A stretch of DNA of 58,318 nucleotides from JAQWBS01 sp047975765. GTDB lineage: Bacteria > Pseudomonadota > Alphaproteobacteria > RF32 > CAG-239. The notes under the pieces are model-generated. The model saw nothing but the letters and a program-made list of their open reading frames with translations. It did no database searches and was not told the origin of the DNA. Location: contig JBKEEF010000018.1 in NCBI GenBank assembly GCA_047975765.1, positions 1 to 58,318 of the forward strand, given 5' to 3'. Position numbers and translations under genes: made by a program. Positions 18,073 through 25,653 of the stretch are shown here, piece after piece (position 1 is the first letter of the stretch; each line of letters opens with the position of its first letter).

Positions 18073-18105
18073 AATATAAGAAGAAACTTAATGTCGCTGT
18101 TTACC

Positions 18106-18303
18106 TTAGTACTTATCTTCTGTTCTGTATTTTTTAGTTATAAGATAAAAAAACATAGCTACAAGAACATAAACAACGGAACAAATTCCTAAATATAGGA
18201 AGCATTTTCCTTTGTCTTCTTGTATAAATTCTATATTTATTATAACTCCCATACAAAGATAAACATAGCCAATAATTTTATCTATAAATTTAATTAGTTT
18301 CAT
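18106..18303 (-). CDS. Small two-helix membrane protein of unknown function
   Basis: A 65-residue protein starting at the ATG at 18303 (MKLIKFIDKIIGYVYLC). It has two hydrophobic segments at about 9-22 and 36-56 and a charged C-terminus (KKYRTEDKY). An upstream ATG at 18336 would add 11 residues. No Shine-Dalgarno site is visible at either. A strong terminator downstream supports it being a real transcription unit. I recognise no family. Confidence 0.5.
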   Translation of the reverse strand: MKLIKFIDKIIGYVYLCMGVIINIEFIQEDKGKCFLYLGICSVVYVLVAMFFYLITKKYRTEDKY

Positions 18304-18403
18304 AATATATATTTTTTTAAGATTAATAATAAACAATGATATAATTTAACTATTTAATTATATAGCAAAATTAGAGGAATATAAAGTTAGAATATATTAG
18401 AAT

Positions 18404-19585
18404 TTAGTTAGCTTCTTTTTCACCAACAATCTTCAAAATCACATCACTTGCATTTTCGCTTGGTGTTTGTTCACCCATACCTAAAACCTCACGAACTTCC
18501 TTGAAGCCCTGTATTTGTATTTCATATAACTCATCTTTATGCAAAAGTTTATCAATATAATGTTTAATATTCTGAGGAACACAACGTTCTTGCAAAAGTT
18601 CAGGAACAATTTCTCTTCCAAGCATAATATTTGAAAGGTTAACAAATTGAATTTTGAGTAATCTACGAGCTAAAAATGCAGATGTTGGTGAAACTTTATA
18701 AGCCACAATGTGTGGAATATTCGCAATTGCAAGTTCCAATGCCACTGTTCCAGAAGCTGCAATTGCTACCTCAGAAGCGATAAATGCATCATGGCGATCA
18801 CTTTCTTTTTCAATAACTAAAACTTCTAAACCACTTTTGCTTGCCATTTCTTTAACTCTTTTAGAAACAGTCTTCACAGTAGGTACAACAAAAACAAAAT
18901 TTTCATCTTCTTGTTTCAAAAGTTTTGCTGTTGCAATAAAATCTGGAAAAAGTCTGGCAACTTCATTGTGTCTAGAACCTGGAAGCAAAGAGATAATACG
19001 TTTTTCATTAGAAATATCGAATTTTTTACGAAAATCTTCAGCACTTCCTGTGAAAATTCCACTTTCAATCACAGGGTGGCCAACAAAAGTTGTTTCCAAA
19101 TGATATGGTGTGAAATATTTAGGTTCTTGAGGAAGAAGCGTGAGCAAATGATCTACATATTTATACATTGTTTTGGCACGTTTTTTCTTCCAAGCCCAAA
19201 CTTGTGGTGCAACATAATGTATCTGAGGAATACCTGTCTTTAATTTTCTGAGTTTTTTTTGAACTCTTGAAGCAAAACTCCAGCTATCAATCGTGATAAC
19301 AATATCAGGCTGCTGTTGGATGATATCTGCCACAGTCTGTTTAATTCTTCTCAAAACTTTAGGAATGCTAGGAATAACTTCTGCTAACCCCATAATTGCT
19401 AAATCGGAAATATCAAACAAAGGAGTCAAACCTTCTGATTCCATAGAATCTCCACCAAGGCCAACAAATTCAATATGATTATTCGTTTTTTTTCTCAAAG
19501 CTCTCATCAATCTTGAACCAAGCGCATCTCCAGAAGGTTCTCCAGCAATGAGATATACTTTTAATTTTTTGTTTTCATTTATCAT
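18404..19585 (-). CDS. lpxB: Lipid-A-disaccharide synthase
   Basis: A 393-residue family 19 glycosyltransferase at the inner face of the inner membrane. It joins UDP-2,3-diacylglucosamine to lipid X to make the lipid A disaccharide. Signature stretches are LIAGEPSGDALGSRLMRAL at residues 12-30, FVGLGGDSM, YVAPQVWAWKKKRAK, and LLPGSRHNEV, then the C-terminal AASGTVALELA and YKVSP. Length is normal. It is the last gene of lpxA-lpxI-lpxB, 2 bases after lpxI. Confidence 0.97.
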   Translation of the reverse strand: MINENKKLKVYLIAGEPSGDALGSRLMRALRKKTNNHIEFVGLGGDSMESEGLTPLFDISDLAIMGLAEVIPSIPKVLRRIKQTVADIIQQQPDIVITIDSWSFASRVQKKLRKLKTGIPQIHYVAPQVWAWKKKRAKTMYKYVDHLLTLLPQEPKYFTPYHLETTFVGHPVIESGIFTGSAEDFRKKFDISNEKRIISLLPGSRHNEVARLFPDFIATAKLLKQEDENFVFVVPTVKTVSKRVKEMASKSGLEVLVIEKESDRHDAFIASEVAIAASGTVALELAIANIPHIVAYKVSPTSAFLARRLLKIQFVNLSNIMLGREIVPELLQERCVPQNIKHYIDKLLHKDELYEIQIQGFKEVREVLGMGEQTPSENASDVILKIVGEKEAN

Positions 19586-19587
19586 TT

Positions 19588-20436
19588 TTATTCCACATAA
19601 TCAGCAGGATTAATCCCTACAATAAAGATATTATGTTTATTAGCGAGTTCAATAGCTTCTTTTTCATCAACCATCAATGCATTTCCAGCATGAACAGCAA
19701 TACCTCTCAATCCGCTTTCAATCGCTCTTTCAATCGTTTGGCGTCCAATTGTAGGTAAATCTATTCTCATATCTTGATTTGGCTTACGTAGTTTGACTAA
19801 AATAGCTTTATCACCTTTTCTTTGATAATCTTTAGTGCGTTCGATAAGCTTATCCGTACCTTCAATTCCTTCAAGAGAAAGAATTAGCCCTTGTTGAACA
19901 ATTACTGCTTGTCCAACATCCATACGTCCTAATTCTAAACAAACATGAACACCTCTTTTGATGTCTTGAAGTGCTTGTTTATCAGGTTTAGTTTTGGTCA
20001 TAATACCTTCTTTAGCAAGAATTTCAGGCATAACTTCATGAATCCCCTTCACAAGCATCCCCTCTTCTTCAATATCTTTAACAAGAGTTCGTAAAATGCC
20101 GTCATCACCCAAGGACTTCGCGGCAATTTTTGTGAAGAACATTGTTGTTCTAAGGTCAGGAACAAGATCAGAAAGCGTTGGACGTTTGATTGTACCAATC
20201 ATCACCACATCTTGAACTTTTTCATCTTTAAGGGTTTTAAAACCAGTTCCAGCTTGCCCAATTCTAATCCATTTATGAGGAATGTTAGCATTATCTTTGA
20301 AATAGCTTTCATCAGCATTTCCTTCAATGCAAAGCACAAAGAATTCTCTTCCTTGTGCCTGACATTCTTCTATCAATCTTTTTGGAATTGTTGTTCCACC
20401 GGCAATAATGCCTAATTTTCTGCTTTTATCCGACAA
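19588..20436 (-). CDS. lpxI: UDP-2,3-diacylglucosamine pyrophosphatase LpxI
   Basis: A 282-residue enzyme (formerly DUF1009) that hydrolyses UDP-2,3-diacylglucosamine to lipid X. It is the alphaproteobacterial replacement for LpxH. The family pattern is visible: LGIIAGGTTIPKRLIEEC at the N-terminus, HKWIRIGQAG, MIGTIKRPTLSDL, and DLPTIGRQTIERAIESGLRG near the C-terminus. The start is TTG at 20436, directly after the lpxA stop, with AAGGA 8 bases upstream inside the end of lpxA. Its place between lpxA and lpxB matches its role. Confidence 0.96.
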   Translation of the reverse strand: MSDKSRKLGIIAGGTTIPKRLIEECQAQGREFFVLCIEGNADESYFKDNANIPHKWIRIGQAGTGFKTLKDEKVQDVVMIGTIKRPTLSDLVPDLRTTMFFTKIAAKSLGDDGILRTLVKDIEEEGMLVKGIHEVMPEILAKEGIMTKTKPDKQALQDIKRGVHVCLELGRMDVGQAVIVQQGLILSLEGIEGTDKLIERTKDYQRKGDKAILVKLRKPNQDMRIDLPTIGRQTIERAIESGLRGIAVHAGNALMVDEKEAIELANKHNIFIVGINPADYVE

Positions 20437-21246
20437 TTATACATTCCTTGAAGCAGTCATCACACGGCGACGACCATTTTCTGAATCTTTGATAAAGTCT
20501 AAAATTTCATCAATAATTGGATTTTGACCATAGGACTTGCGTGCATATTCAACACGTTCTGCAAAAGAACCAAGCTCTTCATTTTTGAACAAAACATTGA
20601 AAGTATGCATAATTTCTGCAACTTGCTCTTTTGTGAAACCACGACGTTTCAAACCAATGATATTGATACTGCCAATTCCTTCACGAACCCCAAACACCAT
20701 ACCGAATGGGATAACATCTCTATCTGCACCAGCCATTCCGCCAACCATAGCACAACGGCCTATACGAACAAATTGGTGAACAGCAGAGTTTCCACCAAGA
20801 ATAACATTGTCACCTAAATGAACGTGTCCGCCAATAACTGCATTGTTTGTCATAATCACGCTATTTCCAACCACACAATCGTGAGCAATATGAGAGTTAA
20901 CCATAAACATACCATCATCACCAACAATAGTTGTCATTTTTTCTTTAGGTGTTCCACATTGCATTGTCACATTTTCACGGATAATATTGTTTTTACCAAT
21001 AATAAGTTTCATTCCGTCTTTGAATTCATTACCATGATCTTGAGGACCAGACCCCAAAACAGCACCAGGAAATACTTTTGTACCTTCACCAATTGTTGTG
21101 TCATTCATAATGGTCACATTTGAAATGAGTTCAACATTTTCACCAATTTTTGCTTTAGAACCTATAAAACAGAAAGGACCAATTTTTGCAGAAGCTGCAA
21201 TTTGAGCTCCTTCTTCAATGACAGCACTAGGGTGAATATTTGACAT
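20437..21246 (-). CDS. lpxA: UDP-N-acetylglucosamine 3-O-acyltransferase
   Basis: A 269-residue left-handed beta-helix acyltransferase for the first step of lipid A synthesis. It begins SNIHPSAVIEEGAQIA and shows hexapeptide repeats to about residue 190. The catalytic His is in VNSHIAHDC, and the C-terminal helical domain has IIGLKRRGFTKEQV. The position matching the E. coli acyl-chain ruler Gly173 appears to be Gly (MVFGVREG), which would favour a long hydroxyacyl chain. AAGGAGA lies 9 bases before the ATG at 21246, so the longer frame to 21318 is not used. Unusually, no lpxD or fabZ precedes it here. Confidence 0.96.
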   Translation of the reverse strand: MSNIHPSAVIEEGAQIAASAKIGPFCFIGSKAKIGENVELISNVTIMNDTTIGEGTKVFPGAVLGSGPQDHGNEFKDGMKLIIGKNNIIRENVTMQCGTPKEKMTTIVGDDGMFMVNSHIAHDCVVGNSVIMTNNAVIGGHVHLGDNVILGGNSAVHQFVRIGRCAMVGGMAGADRDVIPFGMVFGVREGIGSINIIGLKRRGFTKEQVAEIMHTFNVLFKNEELGSFAERVEYARKSYGQNPIIDEILDFIKDSENGRRRVMTASRNV

Positions 21247-21340
21247 ATAGGGTATCTCCTTAAATAAATTATTTTTCTTACTATAATTTATTAAGTTTTC
21301 TTTGCAATGTAAATACACAAACTTCTACAATTTATTACAA

Positions 21341-21371
21341 AAAAAAGCCAGACCATAAGGTCTGACTTTTT
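21341..21371 (-). terminator. Terminator upstream of lpxA
   Basis: On the minus strand AAAAGTCAGACC pairs with GGTCTGGCTTTT across TTAT, with a T-run. It ends the transcript of the second beta-helix gene. Confidence 0.88.
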
Positions 21372-21384
21372 AGATTTTACTTTT

Positions 21385-21963
21385 TTACAAAGGAGATGCT
21401 TTTACAAGTCCTTTCCCGTTCCTTTCGGCGAGAGCAAATTCGCAAATAATCTGGATTACCATACCATCAGAAATGGTCTGCGAACGACGGAGTTGTTTTT
21501 GAGCATATTCTTTATAGCCCCTAGGGTGTGTTGCAAGATGTTCAATGAGTTTCCAAGCTTCAGCTTGCATATCTTCAACATCTTCAATTCCCCACTCTTT
21601 CGCATTTTCGGCAATAGCTTCAATGTTTGCTCCAACAATTTTTCCGTCTTTAACCTGAGCAAACGGAAGAACATCTTCAAACACTTTTTCTCCAAGAGAA
21701 AGTTGTGAATATGATCCAACAGAAACACCATCATCAATCAAGCATCCGCAAGAAATTTCTGCATGTTTACCAATTCGACAATCCATTCCAACAACAATGT
21801 TAGATCCTATAAAAGCATGATTGGAAATAGTTGTACGGTCATAAATGGTGCAGCTGTTACCAATTGTCACATTTTCCCCAATTGATACATCTCTGCCAAG
21901 AACATTAAAATGTCCTATCGAAAAATCATCTCCAATATGAGCAGCATTATTAGTATAATTCAT
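21385..21963 (-). CDS. LpxA-like left-handed beta-helix protein
   Basis: A 192-residue protein from the ATG at 21963 (MNYTNNAAHIGDDFS). Residues about 7-95 are hexapeptide repeats ([IV]G-x-x-x-x pattern: IGHFNVLGRDVSIGENVTIGN and on). An alpha-helical tail follows (IEAIAENAKEWGIEDVED) that resembles the C-terminal region of LpxA-type enzymes in layout. The HIAHD catalytic stretch of LpxA is absent. It may be an acyl- or acetyltransferase acting on envelope sugars, but the substrate is unknown. The frame opens further upstream to 22032; no Shine-Dalgarno site is clear at either ATG. A terminator separates it from lpxA. Confidence 0.7.
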   Translation of the reverse strand: MNYTNNAAHIGDDFSIGHFNVLGRDVSIGENVTIGNSCTIYDRTTISNHAFIGSNIVVGMDCRIGKHAEISCGCLIDDGVSVGSYSQLSLGEKVFEDVLPFAQVKDGKIVGANIEAIAENAKEWGIEDVEDMQAEAWKLIEHLATHPRGYKEYAQKQLRRSQTISDGMVIQIICEFALAERNGKGLVKASPL

Positions 21964-22122
21964 AATAAAAAAATAATTTAAGTAAATAATTTGTAATCGC
22001 ACCAAATCTAACATTTTTGTCAAATTTGTCAAGTTATAAAAAGTAAAGGTTGCATAATCTACTTATATATGTAAATCTGTATTCAAACTCAATTATTATC
22101 TCATTATTAAAACTATAACATT

Positions 22123-22974
22123 ATGAAAAAGCAATTAAAAATTGGTATTGTTGGCTGTTCATCTTATATTCTAGAGAATATGTTAGATATTTTTTCAGTC
22201 AGAAGTGATGTCGTGGAAGGATTCCGTTTTTTGACAAAAACAGGAATTGAAAAAGAAATGATAACCAAACATTTGGATAATTTCTCTCTTCCTAGTGTGC
22301 TTATGAATAATATGTCAGCTTTTTTACAAGAGATTGACATTCTAATAATTGGCTCAAATTTTAAACCTGATGCGGAATTCATGAGAAAAGTCATTCAAAA
22401 TCAAATTCATATTTTTATTGAAGGTGATTTTGATTTTTGTGAAAGTGCTGAAACATACAATCTTTATGACCTTTCTGTGTTAAAAAAGGTTGTAATAGTA
22501 AAAAATAACTCAGCTAAATATCACATTGGCTATAAAAATCTTGAAAATATTATCAAAGCAAATGAAAGAATGATTAAAAATATTCAAATTGACATTCTCC
22601 ATCCACCTAGCCGTTTTGATAATGATCCGGTCATAATGAAGAAAATCATCCACAATAGATTGATTTTCTTCAAAAAAATTTACAAAGAAGAATACACAAT
22701 TATCTCAAAAAATTTTGATAAAAAGTTTTTTTTAGCAAAATTTAAAAAAGCGGATGTGGAAATTATAATCAAGTTCAATAATGTCTTTATATCTAGTGTT
22801 ACAGATCATATAAAATATAAACTCGAAGATAGTAAGTTTTTTGATACAATCAAATCTAAAGAGATATATTCAATGACTTCTCTTTCTCATCTTGTTCATA
22901 ATTTTATTTATCGTGTAACTTCCGGTATATTAACAGACAAGGATGAACTAGTTTTTCCAAGCCTTTTAGATTAA
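22123..22974 (+). CDS. Unknown protein with Rossmann-like N-terminus
   Basis: A 283-residue soluble protein. Residues 5-20 (LKIGIVGCSSYILENM) look like the first strand and glycine turn of an NAD(P)-binding fold of the Gfo/Idh/MocA type, and IDILIIGSNFKPDAEFMRKVI resembles the next strands. The C-terminal two thirds, rich in Lys, Ile and Phe, match nothing I know. No Shine-Dalgarno site precedes the ATG. The gene stands alone between divergent and downstream housekeeping genes and has its own terminator. A function as an oxidoreductase is only a possibility. Confidence 0.6.
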   Translation: MKKQLKIGIVGCSSYILENMLDIFSVRSDVVEGFRFLTKTGIEKEMITKHLDNFSLPSVLMNNMSAFLQEIDILIIGSNFKPDAEFMRKVIQNQIHIFIEGDFDFCESAETYNLYDLSVLKKVVIVKNNSAKYHIGYKNLENIIKANERMIKNIQIDILHPPSRFDNDPVIMKKIIHNRLIFFKKIYKEEYTIISKNFDKKFFLAKFKKADVEIIIKFNNVFISSVTDHIKYKLEDSKFFDTIKSKEIYSMTSLSHLVHNFIYRVTSGILTDKDELVFPSLLD

Positions 22975-22980
22975 TTGCTA

Positions 22981-23018
22981 AAAAAGGAGTATAGATTTGT
23001 TTCTATGCTCCTTTTTTT
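22981..23018 (+). terminator. Terminator before proS
   Basis: AAAAAGGAGTATAGA pairs with TCTATGCTCCTTTTT (one G-T pair) across a short loop, then a T-run. Confidence 0.88.
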
Positions 23019-23108
23019 CGTGAAATAAAAGAAAATTCCTATTCACAAATTTTGAAATGTTTGCTATGTTGCTTGAGTTACAAATTTATATAAAAAGAGG
23101 AAAAAATT

Positions 23109-24626
23109 ATGGCACTTAAAACAACAAGAAAAGAAAATTACCCTGAGTGGTACCAAAGCGTAGTTGCTGAAGCTGAGATGGCAGAATTGTCTGCTTCTCC
23201 AGGCTGTATGGTCATCAAACCTTGGGGATATGGAATTTGGGAAAATATTCAAAAATTTTTAGATGAAAAAATCAAAGATACAGGGCATGAAAATTGCTAC
23301 TTCCCAATGTTTATTCCGCTTTCTTTCTTCCAAAAAGAAGCTGACCATGTGGAAGGTTTTGCCAAAGAAATGGCTGTGGTAACACACTCAAGACTAAGTT
23401 CAATAGACGGTAAATTAGTGCCAGATGCACCGCTTGAAGAACCCTTGATTGTTCGCCCGACTTCAGAAGCAATTATCGTAGACTCTTTTTCTAAATGGAT
23501 TCACTCGTATCGTGATTTGCCAATTCTCATCAACCAATGGGCAAACGTTGTTCGTTGGGAAATGCGTCCTCGTATGTTCCTCAGAACGCGTGAATTTTTG
23601 TGGCAAGAAGGTCACACTGCTCATGCAACAACTGAAGAAGCAGAAGAAGAAACTTTGAAAATGCTCGAAGTATATCGCCAAACAGCTGAAGATGCTTTGG
23701 CTATGCCTGTTCTCACAGGTCGCAAACCAGAATTTGATAAGTTCCCTGGTGCAGTTGACACCTATTGCATTGAATCCATGATGCAAGACGGAAAGTCTTT
23801 GCAAGCAGGAACTTCGCACTATCTTGGTCAAACATTTGCAAAATCAGCAAACATCACATTTGTGAACAAGAATAATGAAAATGAATATGCCTACACAACA
23901 TCTTGGGGTGTTTCAACTCGTTTGATTGGTGGCGTGATTATGTCTCATGCAGATGATGAAGGAATGGTTGTTCCTCCTCGTATTGCACCATATCAAATTA
24001 TCATTCTTCCTGTGATTAGAAAACCTGAAGAAGCAGAAGAAGTGATGAATTATATCACTCAATTCCAGAATGAAATTAAGTCACAAACAGCTTTTGGTGA
24101 AAAGATCCGTATCAAAATTGATAATCGCGATAAAAAGTCTGCTGACAAATTCTGGGAATGGACAAGAAAAGGTGCACCAATCGTTTGCGAAATTGGTCCT
24201 CGTGATGTTCAAAGCAATAAAGTGATGGTCAAAGAACGTCTCAAATTTGGAACTGAAGAAGGTAAACAAATTTTAGATAAGGACGAATTTGCTCATTCTA
24301 TTGGTCAAAGAATTGAAAAAATTCAAGCAGAAATGCTTGCAAGAGCAAAGGCTCGCCTTGCAAACAATACAAATACATCTATCAAGACAAATGCAGAGTT
24401 TGTGAAATATTTCGAAGCTCCAAGTACTTGGATTGAAGAAGATGGAAAATCTGTTGGGTTTGTTCGTGGAAAATGGAGTGGAGATGAAAAATCTGATGAA
24501 CTCTTGAAAGAGATGAAGATTAATATCCGTTGCATTCCGTTTGATCAAAGTGGAACAGAAGGCGAATGCTTGCTCACTGGTAAAAAAGGTGCAACAATCG
24601 ACGTTATCTACGGTAGAAGCTACTAA
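23109..24626 (+). CDS. proS: Prolyl-tRNA synthetase, archaeal/eukaryote-like type
   Basis: A 505-residue class II synthetase charging tRNA-Pro. It lacks the INS editing domain of the usual bacterial enzyme. Instead it has the ProS type 3 features: NYPEWYQSVVAEAE start, PWGYGIWENIQ, motif 2 NVVRWEMRPRMFLRTREFLWQEGHT (split here for length), and motif 3 TTSWGVSTRLIGG. There is an anticodon-binding domain about 290-400 and a C-terminal zinc-like/Tyr-ending domain finishing in YGRSY. This type occurs in archaea, eukaryotes, Bacteroidetes, mycoplasmas and spirochaetes, and is not the common alphaproteobacterial form. AGAGGA precedes the ATG by 7 bases. A terminator follows. Confidence 0.96.
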   Translation: MALKTTRKENYPEWYQSVVAEAEMAELSASPGCMVIKPWGYGIWENIQKFLDEKIKDTGHENCYFPMFIPLSFFQKEADHVEGFAKEMAVVTHSRLSSIDGKLVPDAPLEEPLIVRPTSEAIIVDSFSKWIHSYRDLPILINQWANVVRWEMRPRMFLRTREFLWQEGHTAHATTEEAEEETLKMLEVYRQTAEDALAMPVLTGRKPEFDKFPGAVDTYCIESMMQDGKSLQAGTSHYLGQTFAKSANITFVNKNNENEYAYTTSWGVSTRLIGGVIMSHADDEGMVVPPRIAPYQIIILPVIRKPEEAEEVMNYITQFQNEIKSQTAFGEKIRIKIDNRDKKSADKFWEWTRKGAPIVCEIGPRDVQSNKVMVKERLKFGTEEGKQILDKDEFAHSIGQRIEKIQAEMLARAKARLANNTNTSIKTNAEFVKYFEAPSTWIEEDGKSVGFVRGKWSGDEKSDELLKEMKINIRCIPFDQSGTEGECLLTGKKGATIDVIYGRSY

Positions 24627-24649
24627 GTTCTGAAAAAAACTAAAGAAAG

Positions 24650-24676
24650 AGCCTCTCAAATTGGGAGGCTTTTTTA
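24650..24676 (+). terminator. Terminator after proS
   Basis: AGCCTCTC pairs with GGGAGGCT across AAATT, followed by a T-run. Confidence 0.88.
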
Positions 24677-24715
24677 TTCTTGCAAAATGTTTGGAATACG
24701 TTTAATCTCACTTTT

Positions 24716-24904
24716 GGAAAGAGGTGTTCTCTTTCTGAGGTTTAGTACCCTCTCATAACGCGTCTGCAAAGACGAAACTTTTGCATGCTTTCTAGTCTTA
24801 TGACTGGAAGGTGGCAAAATAAGCTGTTTACAGTCAATATGTCACACTATCGTTGTGTAGGTACTAACTTCCAGTCGCCTTTTTTTCAAGGCGACTTTTG
24901 TTTT
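24716..24904 (+). ncRNA. Structured RNA with terminator, possible attenuator or riboswitch leader
   Basis: The stretch between the proS terminator and the small HTH gene has many consistent helices. They are: GAAAGAG/CTCTTTC (24717-24735); a long-range stem TTAGTACC (24742-24749) with GGTACTAA (24860-24867), extendable outward through GAGG; CGTCT-GCAA-AGACG (24761-24774); a 10-bp hairpin CTTTCTAGTC/GACTGGAAGG with a TTAT loop (24788-24811); and a final terminator GTCGCCTT/AAGGCGAC (24874-24895) followed by TTTTGTTTT. GACTGGAAG (24802-24810) is also perfectly complementary to CTTCCAGTC (24868-24876). That alternative pairing would disrupt the long-range stem and the terminator. I do not recognise a known riboswitch, 6S, SRP or tmRNA consensus. 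Confidence 0.6.
24874..24904 (+). terminator. Terminator at the end of the structured RNA
   Basis: GTCGCCTT pairs with AAGGCGAC across a 6-base loop and is followed by TTTTGTTTT. It lies just 5' of the HTH gene and shares bases with the alternative CTTCCAGTC helix. Confidence 0.8.
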
Positions 24905-24924
24905 ATGATATGGGAGTTAAACAA

Positions 24925-25158
24925 ATGCTGAGCAAAGAACAACATAAAAACAATCTCAAAGATTTTAGAAAATCATTTATTGAAAATATTCATCAGTTGA
25001 GGCAAGAAAGAGGTCTATCTTTAGAAGAACTTGCCGAACAGAGCAAAGTTCCGCAAGCTGAACTTGATAAAATCCTCTCAGGAAACTTACAAAACTGGGG
25101 AGCAATCTTCCAACTTATCCGCTTTTTGGACCGCAGAATTAATATTTTGCTAAATTAA
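24925..25158 (+). CDS. Small XRE-like helix-turn-helix protein
   Basis: A 77-residue protein from the ATG at 24925, which has GGGAG 8 bases upstream. The longer frame from a TTG at 24898 would start inside the terminator and is rejected. Residues about 18-60 form a Cro/C1-type HTH: IHQLRQERGLSLEELAEQSK, then VPQAELDKILSGN. There is no sensor domain. It could be a small transcriptional regulator. It sits directly after the structured RNA, which may control it or be an independent RNA. Confidence 0.75.
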   Translation: MLSKEQHKNNLKDFRKSFIENIHQLRQERGLSLEELAEQSKVPQAELDKILSGNLQNWGAIFQLIRFLDRRINILLN

Positions 25159-25195
25159 GATGTGTTCCCAACTTGATTAGAAGTCTATAAATTTT

Positions 25196-25228
25196 TCCTG
25201 TCATTCCCGAGAAATCGGGAATCTCACC
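25196..25228. repeat. REP-like palindromic element
   Basis: CCTGTCATTCCCGA-GAAA-TCGGGAATCTCA contains the 8-bp inverted repeat ATTCCCGA/TCGGGAAT (25203-25222). The wording TGTCATTCCCG...CGGGAATC is typical of dispersed palindromic repeats in many alphaproteobacteria. Only one copy is seen in this window. Confidence 0.5.
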
Positions 25229-25254
25229 TTGAAAAAATATAACGGATATAAATA

Positions 25255-25293
25255 AACCCCTCTAAAGTGTGAACTCTAGAGGGGTTATTTTTT
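25255..25293. terminator. Terminator between convergent small genes
   Basis: AACCCCTCTA pairs with TAGAGGGGTT across a 12-base loop; a T-run follows on the plus strand and a shorter one on the minus strand. Confidence 0.85.
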
Positions 25294-25298
25294 ATAAA

Positions 25299-25526
25299 TC
25301 AGACAGCAATTCCTAGTTTATAGGCAAGAGCTTCGGCAGCAGCAACTTGATTATCAATTGCGGCAAGTTGTTGTTTTTTGAGTTCATCCGCGTGATAGCC
25401 TTTCATATAATAACCATCATTCGGAAACTGAGCAGCTAAACCGTTAAGTTTGTCTGTAAATCCCATTTCTCTGCGTTCTTTTGCTGTTAAACCTTTTGAT
25501 CCTGCTGTTAATGATCTTGTACACAT
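25299..25526 (-). CDS. Small hypothetical protein
   Basis: A 75-residue soluble protein (MCTRSLTAGSKGLTAKERREM...) with an Ala- and Gln-rich helical C-terminus. No family is recognised. There is no Shine-Dalgarno site (ACTTACAATT precedes the ATG). TATATTTG at about 25570-25577 on the minus strand, with TTG 21 bases further upstream, resembles a Bacteroidetes-type promoter, but such strings arise easily in AT-rich DNA. It is flanked by terminators on both sides, which supports an independent gene. Confidence 0.5.
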   Translation of the reverse strand: MCTRSLTAGSKGLTAKERREMGFTDKLNGLAAQFPNDGYYMKGYHADELKKQQLAAIDNQVAAAEALAYKLGIAV

Positions 25527-25625
25527 AATTGTAAGTTTTTAAAATGAATAAATAATTTGTTATCACTTTCAAATATAGCACAAACAATAAGGGCTAGACA
25601 AGGTTAAATTTCATTTAAAACAATA

Positions 25626-25650
25626 AAAATGCCGATTTCTCGGCATTTTG
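25626..25650 (-). terminator. Terminator after ppa
   Basis: AAAATGCCGA pairs with TCGGCATTTT across a four-base loop, with T residues following on the minus strand. Confidence 0.85.
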
Positions 25651-25653
25651 TAC

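Noticed and set aside
22123..22974. Calling the 283-residue protein a Gfo/Idh/MocA oxidoreductase
   Set aside because: Only the first strand and glycine turn look similar; the catalytic Lys motif EKP is not visible.
24898..24924. TTG start of the HTH gene at 24898
   Set aside because: It would begin within the terminator tail; ATG 24925 has GGGAG at proper spacing.
24627..24924. SRP RNA, tmRNA or RNase P RNA in the proS-HTH gap
   Set aside because: The conserved GGAA-loop region of SRP RNA, the tmRNA tag region with a CCA end, and the RNase P P4 consensus were looked for and not found.
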